This document shows, in pieces, positions 1 to 6,734 of a stretch of 64,000 nucleotides of DNA. Within the stretch, counting starts at the first letter, position 1. Each line of letters begins with the position of its first letter. A model generated the notes under the pieces. That model had not been told where the DNA came from, did no database searches, and was given only the letters and a program-made list of their open reading frames with translations. This DNA is from an uncultured Olsenella sp. (lineage in GTDB: Bacteria > Actinomycetota > Coriobacteriia > Coriobacteriales > Atopobiaceae): positions 62,001-126,000 of the forward strand of contig URLM01000001.1 in assembly GCA_900548775.1 (NCBI GenBank). The letters run 5' to 3'. A program made the position numbers and the translations under genes.

Positions 1-684
1 GAACCCAGGGACGCCGCGCTCGCCCTCGCAGGCGTCGCGCAGGCAGTCGTAGACCTGAACGGGAGGAATGTGCTGGTAGAGAATGCAAGGCACCTTGTGG
101 CCCGCACGATCCGCAAGTTGCTTCTCGCGGTCGACGATCCACGAGGTGACGGCAGGGTCGAATGGCTCGTATCCATCGCCTCCCGAGCCCGCGCCGGAGT
201 CCGCAGCAATCACGGCCATCCGAACATCCGCGCCGTCGTGCGAGAGAATGGGCACGGCGAGCGTGCCAGCCCCGCGGTAAAGTTCCGGCTCGCGAACGGC
301 GACCATTTCGTTCACGCAGCCGGGAATCGCCCTGTACCAGCTCTCCTGCTCCGCATTCCCAACACCGCACTGACGGTCGTGGTTGCCATAGGTGACCAGG
401 AACGGGATGTTCCGCTCGACCATGGGCGAGCAGATCTTTCTCACCACGGTCCGGGCGCGCTCCTCGCTCTCCCCCAGCGAGAACTCGATAGCATAGCCCT
501 TGACCTGGTCTCCGGTGAGTACGACAAGATCCGGTTTCGCCTCGTCTAGAGCCGCGCGGAGAAGCGCCATCGTATCGTCGCGCACGTGTGAGGTCTCCTG
601 GATGTCAGAGAGCTGAAGCACACGGAAGCGTCCCCCAGAGTCGAAGCGAAACGGCCACGCGTTCTTGTTCATCTCGTCAATCAC
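1..684 (-). CDS. Metallophosphoesterase (calcineurin-like), C-terminus cut by window edge
   Basis: This is the first 228 codons of a gene read leftward out of the window. The metallophosphoesterase metal-binding blocks appear in order: LSDIQ with D27, TGDQ with D59, GNHD at residues 100-103, and a later YQHIP block near residue 208. No signal peptide is visible, so the part seen looks cytosolic. The family hydrolyses phosphomono- or diesters on a two-metal centre, and the substrate cannot be told from the fragment. I chose the GTG at 684 because AGGAGG lies 5 bases before it. The ATG at 672 is possible but sits far from that site. The gene follows the aldolase gene in the same direction with a 75-bp gap. 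Confidence 0.85.
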   Translation of the reverse strand, partial: MIDEMNKNAWPFRFDSGGRFRVLQLSDIQETSHVRDDTMALLRAALDEAKPDLVVLTGDQVKGYAIEFSLGESEERARTVVRKICSPMVERNIPFLVTYGNHDRQCGVGNAEQESWYRAIPGCVNEMVAVREPELYRGAGTLAVPILSHDGADVRMAVIAADSGAGSGGDGYEPFDPAVTSWIVDREKQLADRAGHKVPCILYQHIPPVQVYDCLRDACEGERGVPGF

Positions 685-759
685 ACGTCCCTCCTTTGAT
701 GCGGGATTAAACTCCCGGGGAGAAAAATCCCGCGGGGAGAAAACCCGCCACGGCAGCCC

Positions 760-1428
760 TTATGCCATGCCGTCGGATGGCTGTCCGTACGTCACGAAGC
801 GCTTCGAGACGCCCGTGACCTCCTCGCCAGAGAGCACGCGCGGCGTTCCCACGCACTCCGCCTGCCACTGGATGCGCGAGACGAACTCGAGGTTGACGGC
901 AAGCCCAAAGGCGGCGGCCATGCTGGGGCCACAGGCGACAAGGCCGTGGTTCTCCATGAGCACGGCGCTTGTCGCGGGGTGCTCGCCGAAGGTCTTGCCT
1001 ACCGACGCGGCAAGCTCGGGCGTGCCAAACGTGACGTACGGCGAGAGGGGCACCTCCTCTGCCCCCGAGTCCGCGATCGTAAAGTGCACCGCGCGGATGG
1101 GCTCGCCAAGGGCGGCCAACGTGGTCGCATAGGGCGAGTGCGTGTGGACAACGGCGCGTGCAGCCGGACGACGACGGTAGACCTCGGCGTGGAGCGGCGC
1201 CTCCGAGGACGGTCGCAGCTCGCCCTCGACCACGGTCCCGTCCAGGCGAAGCACCACGATGTCCGCAGGCGTGGTCTCGAAGTACCCCAGCCCGGAGGGG
1301 CTGATGGCCATGAGGCCGGTCGTGGGGTCATACTCGGAGAGGTTCCCGCTCGTCCCAACGGCAAGCCCCTCGGTGGCGATTCTCTTACCAAACGCGACGA
1401 TGCGCTCGCGCGCGTCCTCCATCAGCAT
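760..1428 (-). CDS. Class II aldolase, L-fuculose-phosphate aldolase-like
   Basis: The 222-residue protein matches the zinc-dependent class II aldolase/adducin family, with GTSGN at 25-29, SPSG at 43-46, the catalytic glutamate E76 in SSE, and zinc histidines H95, H97 and H161 (ENHG). These positions lie within a few residues of those in E. coli FucA, so cleavage of a sugar 1-phosphate to dihydroxyacetone phosphate and an aldehyde is likely. The close relatives L-ribulose-5-phosphate 4-epimerase and other aldolases cannot be excluded. The start has AAGGGAG upstream. It is divergent from the LacI-type repressor gene, and a repressor-type operator lies in the shared 155-bp gap. No other fucose genes are present. 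Confidence 0.8.
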   Translation of the reverse strand: MLMEDARERIVAFGKRIATEGLAVGTSGNLSEYDPTTGLMAISPSGLGYFETTPADIVVLRLDGTVVEGELRPSSEAPLHAEVYRRRPAARAVVHTHSPYATTLAALGEPIRAVHFTIADSGAEEVPLSPYVTFGTPELAASVGKTFGEHPATSAVLMENHGLVACGPSMAAAFGLAVNLEFVSRIQWQAECVGTPRVLSGEEVTGVSKRFVTYGQPSDGMA

Positions 1429-1527
1429 GGCGCACTCCCTTTCTCGCCGGTCGCATGGCGCGACGTTCCGTCCAAGAGCTTACCCCATGCCCTTCGCCGC
1501 ATTCGTAAGGCATTGCCCTTTTTCGTC

Positions 1528-1541
1528 TGGTATCGTTCTCA
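1528..1541. promoter_or_regulatory. LacI-type operator upstream of the sucrose repressor gene
   Basis: TGGTATCGTTCTCA is a pseudo-palindrome with a central CG. Its reverse complement, TGAGAACGATACCA, matches the two sites before the sucrose permease gene. It overlaps CATAAT (1540-1545), a likely -10 element, and lies 42 bases before the repressor start, consistent with autoregulation. Confidence 0.65.
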
Positions 1542-1583
1542 TAATGCGTGTGGGGGACGCAGCGCAAGGGAAGGCAGGGGGAC

Positions 1584-2567
1584 GTGGACATAAACGAGAT
1601 TGCCAAGCTTGCCGGGGTTTCTCGGGCGACCGTCTCGCGCTACCTCAACGACGGTTACGTCTCGAAGGAGAAGCGCGAGCTCATCGCACGCGTCATCAAC
1701 GAGACGGGCTACGTGCCCTCCCAGCAGGCGAGGACGCTGCGCACGGGAAAGACCAAGCTCGTTGGCGTCATCATCCCCAAGATCAACTCGCACTCCGTTG
1801 GCCGCATGGTGGCAGGCATCACCAAGGTTCTTGCCCAAAACGGCTACCAGGTGCTTCTCGCCAACACTGACAACGACGAGAAGGTCGAGGTCGACTACCT
1901 CAACCTCTTTGCCGAGAGGAACAAGGTCGACGGCATCATCCTCATTGCCACGGTCTTCACGCACGCGCACCACCGGGCGATCGACTCGCTCAACATTCCC
2001 GTGGTCATCCTCGGTCAGCGCCTGGACGGCCACTCCTGCGTCTACCAGGACGACTACCACGCCGTCTACGACCTCACGCGATCCATCCTCAAGACCTCCC
2101 GAACGCCGGGCTACATCGGCGTCTACGAGAAGGACGTTGCCGCCGGGCGGGAGCGGCACCGCGCGTTTCTCGACGCGTGTGCCAGCATGGACGTTGCCGT
2201 AAGCCCACAGGCCCAGGAGAGCGCGACCTTCTCGGTGGACTCTGGCTATCTCTGCGCCGAGAAGATACTCGACGCCGTGCCAGACGTCGACGCGCTCGTC
2301 TGCGCCACCGACGACATTGCCTTTGGCGCCATGACCTGCCTCAGGGAGTACGGCAAGCGGATTCCCGAGGACGTCCAGGTGACGGGCGTGGGAGACTCCA
2401 AGCTCTCGAAAATCATGACCCCGAGCCTCACGACGGTTCACTTCTACTACCTCACGAGTGGCGTCGAGGCGGCAAAGATGCTGGTGGACGCCATGACTGA
2501 CGATGATGGCGTTCCCCGGGAGCTGCGCATGGGCTACGAGATCTACGCGCGCACCAGCTCCCGCTGA
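1584..2567 (+). CDS. scrR: LacI family transcriptional regulator, probable sucrose operon repressor
   Basis: The 327-residue protein has a LacI helix-turn-helix at residues 3-22 (INEIAKLAGVSRATVSRYLN), the YVPSQQARTLRTGK hinge, and a periplasmic-binding-protein-like sensor domain from about residue 60 ending in a conserved GVGDSKL segment. The GTG at 1584 puts the helix-turn-helix at the very N-terminus, as usual in this family. An upstream ATG at 1548 would add 12 unlikely residues. The next genes are a sucrose-type PTS permease and a GH32 hydrolase, so it is probably the sucrose repressor. The identical operator motif before this gene and before the permease supports that. A 6-bp hairpin overlaps the stop codon. 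Confidence 0.88.
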   Translation: MDINEIAKLAGVSRATVSRYLNDGYVSKEKRELIARVINETGYVPSQQARTLRTGKTKLVGVIIPKINSHSVGRMVAGITKVLAQNGYQVLLANTDNDEKVEVDYLNLFAERNKVDGIILIATVFTHAHHRAIDSLNIPVVILGQRLDGHSCVYQDDYHAVYDLTRSILKTSRTPGYIGVYEKDVAAGRERHRAFLDACASMDVAVSPQAQESATFSVDSGYLCAEKILDAVPDVDALVCATDDIAFGAMTCLREYGKRIPEDVQVTGVGDSKLSKIMTPSLTTVHFYYLTSGVEAAKMLVDAMTDDDGVPRELRMGYEIYARTSSR

Positions 2568-2678
2568 GGTTGAGACCTCATTCGCATCGTTAGACCGCTC
2601 GCGGCTTCATCTCTACCACTCGCCGTTATTCCCGCAATCCACATTTGCAAGGTCGCGCAACGGCTACCATTGAGTTTG

Positions 2679-2692
2679 TGAGAACGATTTCA
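2679..2692. promoter_or_regulatory. LacI-type operator 1 of the sucrose PTS gene
   Basis: TGAGAACGATTTCA has the same half-sites and central CG as the sites at 1528 and 2737. Its centre is 58 bp upstream of the second operator, so a looped repression complex is possible. Confidence 0.6.
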
Positions 2693-2736
2693 TAGATAAC
2701 TAGTTTAAACAACTTTTTACTCCATGAAATCAGCTA

Positions 2737-2750
2737 TGAGAACGGTTCCA
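2737..2750. promoter_or_regulatory. LacI-type operator 2 of the sucrose PTS gene, at the promoter
   Basis: TGAGAACGGTTCCA is the most symmetric copy of the motif. It overlaps CATATT (2749-2754), a likely -10 element. Transcription would then start near 2761 and leave a leader of about 24 bases before the ATG at 2785. No good -35 hexamer is visible. The same operator/-10 overlap is seen before the repressor gene. Confidence 0.65.
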
Positions 2751-2784
2751 TATTCATGTGTGCGGTATGAGGAAGGGAGACCAC

Positions 2785-4740
2785 ATGGCTCTGGACTACG
2801 CAGAGGCGGCACGCGAGGTACTGGAGGCGGTCGGCGGCTCGGGCAACATCGTCTCGGCGGCGCACTGTGCCACCCGCCTGCGCCTGGTCATCGCGGATGA
2901 CGGAAAGATCGACAAGGCCAAGCTCGACGACGTGGTTGGGGCCAAGGGCAACTTCCAGGCCGCAGGCCAGCTCCAGGTGATCTTTGGAACCGGCACCGTC
3001 GACAAGGTCTATGACGAGTTCATCAAGCAGTCCGGCGTCACCGCCGCATCCAAGGCGGAGGCCAAGGAGGCCGCGGCCAACCAGGGCAACGCGTTCCAGC
3101 GCGCGATCAAGGTCCTCTCGGACGTCTTCGTCCCCATCATCCCCGCCATCGTTGCCTCCGGCATGCTCATGGGCATCATGGGCGCCCTCTCCTACATGGG
3201 CTCCCAGGGCATCATCGCGCTCGACACCACGAGCGTCTGGTGGCGTATCGCGTCCCTCATCAACGCCTGCGCCCTCGGCAACCTCCAGATTCTTTTGGGC
3301 TTCTCCGCTGCCACGGTCTTTGGGGGCAACCCATACCTCGGCGCCTCGCTCGGCGCGCTGCTCATCAGCTCCGACTTCATCAACGCGTACAGCGCCAGCA
3401 CCGCCATCGCCGAGGGGACCATGGTCACGCTCGACGTGATTCCCGGCATCTACAGCATCGACTGGGTGGGCTACCAGGGCCACGTCATCCCCATCCTGGT
3501 GGGAGTGTGGATCCTCTGTTTCTTCGAGAAGCGCCTCCACAAGGTAGTCCCCGAGATGTTTGACCTCTTCCTCACCCCGCTGCTCTCGGTCTCGCTTGCC
3601 GCCTACATCACGATCCTCTTCGTTGGCCCCATCTTCGTCTGGCTTGAGAACAACATCCTCGGCCTGCTCATGTGGCTGCTCCAGGTGCCCTTCGGCATTG
3701 GCTACATCATCATCGGCCTGATCTACTCGCCCTCCGTCGTGACCGGCCTACACCAGATGTACACCGCCATCGACGTCTCGATGCTCGCGCAGTATGGCGT
3801 CACCTACTGGCTGCCCATCGCCAGCGCCGCCAACATCGCCCAGGGCGGTGCCTGCCTGGCAGTCGCGCTCAAGACCCGCTCCGAGAAGACCAAGTCCCTC
3901 GCCGTGCCCGCCGGCATCTCCTGCCTGCTCGGCATCACTGAGCCCGCGATCTTCGGCGTGAACCTACCCAACATGAAGCCCTTCGTGGCTGGCATGATCG
4001 GCTCTGCCTGCGGTGCCCTCTGCTGCTTCATCTTCAACCTCGCCGCATCCGGTACCGGCGTCACCGGCATCTTTGGCATCCTGCTCTGCATCGCACAGCC
4101 CATCCAGTACGTCATCATGTTCGCCGTCGCCTTTGGCGTGGCGTTCGGCATCTCGTCGGCGGTGTACCGCGACAAGGACGCCACGGCGGCACCCGCGAAG
4201 GTCGCTGCCGAGACTGCCGCCGTGGCCGATGAGGCCCGCACCCTCGAGGCCGAGGAGAACGCCGGCCTTGGTGCCATCGAGGCCCCCAGCCCCGAGACCA
4301 TTGGCGCGCCTGCCACCGGCACCGCCGTCGCGCTGGCCGACGTCTCCGACCCAGTCTTTGCCTCTCTCGCCATGGGCAGGGGCATCGCGGTCGAGCCCAC
4401 GGACGGCAAGATCGTCTCGCCCGTCGACGGCACCGTGACCGTGGTCGCCGAGACCGGACACGCCCTTGGCCTGCTCTCCGATTCCGGCGCCGAGATTCTC
4501 ATCCACATCGGCATCGACACTGTCGAGCTCAAGGGCGAGCCCTTCACGCCCTTCGCCAAGGTGGGAGACCACGTGAGGCGCGGCGACGTCCTCATGGAGG
4601 CCGACCTCGGCGCCATCAAGGCAGCCGGCAAGGCAGCCACCACAATGCTCGTAGTCACGAACACCGACGCCTACGCCTCCGTTGACCAGCTCGCCACCGG
4701 CGAGATCAAGGCTGGCGACGCGGCCGTGGCAACGCGCTAG
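2785..4740 (+). CDS. scrA: PTS sucrose-type permease EIIBCA
   Basis: The 651-residue, three-domain transporter imports and phosphorylates a sugar, most likely sucrose to sucrose 6-phosphate. The order is EIIB (about 1-90, phosphocysteine C28 in CATRLRL), a membrane EIIC (about 110-465) with the GITEPAIFG loop, an Ala/Glu-rich linker, and a glucose-type EIIA (about 520-651) with phosphohistidine H574 in HIGIDTV. Sucrose specificity is inferred from the GLHQMY segment in EIIC and from the GH32 gene downstream. Related beta-glucoside permeases share the layout. The start at 2785 has AGGAAGGGAG five bases upstream and begins directly at the EIIB domain; an upstream in-frame ATG at 2758 lacks this. 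Confidence 0.92.
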   Translation: MALDYAEAAREVLEAVGGSGNIVSAAHCATRLRLVIADDGKIDKAKLDDVVGAKGNFQAAGQLQVIFGTGTVDKVYDEFIKQSGVTAASKAEAKEAAANQGNAFQRAIKVLSDVFVPIIPAIVASGMLMGIMGALSYMGSQGIIALDTTSVWWRIASLINACALGNLQILLGFSAATVFGGNPYLGASLGALLISSDFINAYSASTAIAEGTMVTLDVIPGIYSIDWVGYQGHVIPILVGVWILCFFEKRLHKVVPEMFDLFLTPLLSVSLAAYITILFVGPIFVWLENNILGLLMWLLQVPFGIGYIIIGLIYSPSVVTGLHQMYTAIDVSMLAQYGVTYWLPIASAANIAQGGACLAVALKTRSEKTKSLAVPAGISCLLGITEPAIFGVNLPNMKPFVAGMIGSACGALCCFIFNLAASGTGVTGIFGILLCIAQPIQYVIMFAVAFGVAFGISSAVYRDKDATAAPAKVAAETAAVADEARTLEAEENAGLGAIEAPSPETIGAPATGTAVALADVSDPVFASLAMGRGIAVEPTDGKIVSPVDGTVTVVAETGHALGLLSDSGAEILIHIGIDTVELKGEPFTPFAKVGDHVRRGDVLMEADLGAIKAAGKAATTMLVVTNTDAYASVDQLATGEIKAGDAAVATR

Positions 4741-4761
4741 GCGCAGCACTCGCACCCCATG

Positions 4762-4788
4762 CGGGCGGTCACCCTGGGTGGCCGCCCG
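4762..4788 (+). other. Intercistronic hairpin between permease and hydrolase genes
   Basis: A 12-bp stem (one G-T pair) with a CTG loop lies between the two sucrose genes. It has no T-rich tail, so it is more likely a processing or stability element, or a partial attenuator, than a full terminator. Confidence 0.5.
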
Positions 4789-4825
4789 TCTCGCACTCTG
4801 TCCACGTTCAACCAGAAGGAGTCCC

Positions 4826-6223
4826 ATGACCCCAACGAACGACCGCTGGACCACCAACTTCCACCTGGCACCTCGCCAGGGATGGCTCAACGACCCAAAC
4901 GGCCTCTGTCAGCTTCACGGCACCTATCACGTGTTCTATCAGGCGGACCCCACCTGGCCGGCTCCCGGAAAGAAGGGCTGGGGGCACTTCGCGAGCCGCG
5001 ACCTGGTGCGCTGGGAGGACCTGGGCGAGCCCCTCGTCCCCTCCATACCCGAGGATGCCGATGGTGTCTACTCGGGATCGGCACTCGTGGTGCCGGGCGG
5101 CGCCCCGGACGGCAGCGACCTCCTTCGCCTCTACTACACCGGCAACGTGAAGTACGAGGGCGATCACGTCCACACCGGGCGTGACGCCAACCAAATCATG
5201 ATCACGAGCGAGGATGGCATTTCGCCTTCGGAGAAGGAAGTCCTCCTCCGCCCCGAGGACTACCCCTCCGACCTCACGCGCCACGTGCGCGACCCCAAGG
5301 TCTGGGTGCAGGATGGTCATTACTACATGGTGCTTGGCGCCCGTCGCTCGGATGACGTTGGCGACGTGATTCTCTACGAGTCCTCCGACGCCGTGGCATG
5401 GACCTATCGCGGGCGCATAGAGTCCGCGCATCCCTTTGGCTACATGTGGGAATGCCCCAACGTCATCCAGCTGGACGGGCGGGACTACCTCGTGGTGTGC
5501 CCGCAGGGTCTTCCCAGCGAGCAAACGCGCTGGCAGAACCTCTATCAGGCGGGGTACTTCCCGCTACCCCAGGGCGTGCTTGAGACCGAGCGGGTTGACG
5601 AGGCAAGTTTCGTCGAACTCGACTGGGGCTTCGACTTCTATGCGCCGCAGGTCTTTGAGGACGAGAAGGGCCGCTGCATCCTCATCGGCTGGATGGGGAT
5701 GCCGGACGCCGAGTACACCTCGGCCCCCGAGGGCCTTGCCTGGTGCCACTGCCTCACCGTGCCACGCGAGGTCACGGTTGGGGAGGACGGGCTTCTTTGC
5801 CAGTGGCCGGTCGCCGAGATAGACGGCCTACGCGGCTTTGCTCAGCCCGTGAGTCCCACTGCTGGGGCGATTCTCCCCCATCACCACGCCGACATCGAGC
5901 TTGTCGGCATCGAGGGCGATCTCGAGATGGGCCTCGACGGCCTGCTCGAGCTTACCTTCTCCGCTGGCGAGGGCATGCTGAGAATGACGTTCATCAACGA
6001 GGCGGCGGCCCTGGGCCGCACCGAACGCGTGATGCCGCTTTCGGCCTTACGCGAGCTTCGCGTGCTGGTGGACGGCTCCACCGTGGAGGTCTACGTAAAC
6101 CACGGCAAGGCGGTCCTCTCCACCAGGTGGTTTCCCACTGCCGACACGCTGCTGGTCACCCTGCATGCCGCCTGCGAGAGCGCACGCTCCTGGGAGATGG
6201 GTGGCGAGCCTCCGCGCGCGTGA
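4826..6223 (+). CDS. scrB: GH32 sucrose-6-phosphate hydrolase
   Basis: The 465-residue enzyme has the GH32 active-site blocks: WLNDPNG with nucleophile D23, RDP with transition-state stabiliser D156, and the acid/base E209 in WECPN. The beta-propeller is followed by the usual C-terminal beta-sandwich. No signal peptide is present, which fits hydrolysis of PTS-delivered sucrose 6-phosphate in the cytosol to glucose 6-phosphate and fructose. The ATG at 4826 follows AGAAGGAG at a good distance and is 85 bp after the permease stop. Invertase or fructan activity on unphosphorylated substrate cannot be ruled out, but the operon argues for the phosphorylated sugar. Confidence 0.92.
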   Translation: MTPTNDRWTTNFHLAPRQGWLNDPNGLCQLHGTYHVFYQADPTWPAPGKKGWGHFASRDLVRWEDLGEPLVPSIPEDADGVYSGSALVVPGGAPDGSDLLRLYYTGNVKYEGDHVHTGRDANQIMITSEDGISPSEKEVLLRPEDYPSDLTRHVRDPKVWVQDGHYYMVLGARRSDDVGDVILYESSDAVAWTYRGRIESAHPFGYMWECPNVIQLDGRDYLVVCPQGLPSEQTRWQNLYQAGYFPLPQGVLETERVDEASFVELDWGFDFYAPQVFEDEKGRCILIGWMGMPDAEYTSAPEGLAWCHCLTVPREVTVGEDGLLCQWPVAEIDGLRGFAQPVSPTAGAILPHHHADIELVGIEGDLEMGLDGLLELTFSAGEGMLRMTFINEAAALGRTERVMPLSALRELRVLVDGSTVEVYVNHGKAVLSTRWFPTADTLLVTLHAACESARSWEMGGEPPRA

Positions 6224-6316
6224 CGTCCTCGCGGCGCGAGACGCCCTATGCGCGACGTCCATCGTGCGGCGCCCTACGCGAGGCACCTGGCGCGTGACGC
6301 CCGCCGCGTGACGCCC

Positions 6317-6734
6317 GAAGGTCCCTCTCGTACGGGTTTTCCTCCACAGCCCACGCTCCGGCGTCATTTTGGCGCCGAAGCGTATTCTTTGGACGTGAAC
6401 GCTGCGGGAACGCGCCCTCCGGCGAGAAAACGGCGCCGGAGCGGGGACTTCATACGGAATCCCGTACGAGAAGGGCCTTCCGGCGTCGAAATGGCGCCGG
6501 AGCTAGGGTTTCGGCCGCACTTGCTGTTGGAATGCGCCCTTCGGCGAGAAAACGGCGCCGGAGCCGCGATTATAGCGGGATTCTCGCTAAGGAGTGGCTT
6601 CCGGCGTCAGAACCTCGCCGGAAGGAGGGTTACCGACGGGATTCCGTTCGAGAAGCGCCTTCCGGCGTCGAAATGGCGCCGGAGAGGAGGCTTCGTGCGC
6701 CGTCGCTGCAAAACCCTGCCTTCCGGCGCCACCT
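6317..6734. repeat. Array 1 of ~60-bp hairpin repeats
   Basis: Seven imperfect units follow each other every 60-62 bp. Each has an inverted repeat of the form CTCCGGCG, about 10 bases, CGCCGGAG, then about 30 bases that also recur (for example GGGATTCCGTACGAG). The first unit is terminator-like, with an 11-bp arm. The array fills the gap between the GH32 and GH3 genes. It matches array 2 at 9675 almost unit for unit, except for two extra units in the middle. Gap 6224-6316 shows only weaker similarity to the start of array 2. Spacer-like parts are conserved, so this is not CRISPR. Confidence 0.85.

Noticed and set aside
685..759. Terminator between the aldolase and phosphoesterase genes
   Set aside because: Only a 5-bp GCGGG/CCCGC stem precedes the T run, and the phosphoesterase gene downstream is in the same direction. 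Too weak to call.
6317..6734. CRISPR array (28-30 bp repeats every ~60 bp)
   Set aside because: The stretches between the hairpins are also conserved among units and among the three arrays, repeats vary, and no cas genes are present.
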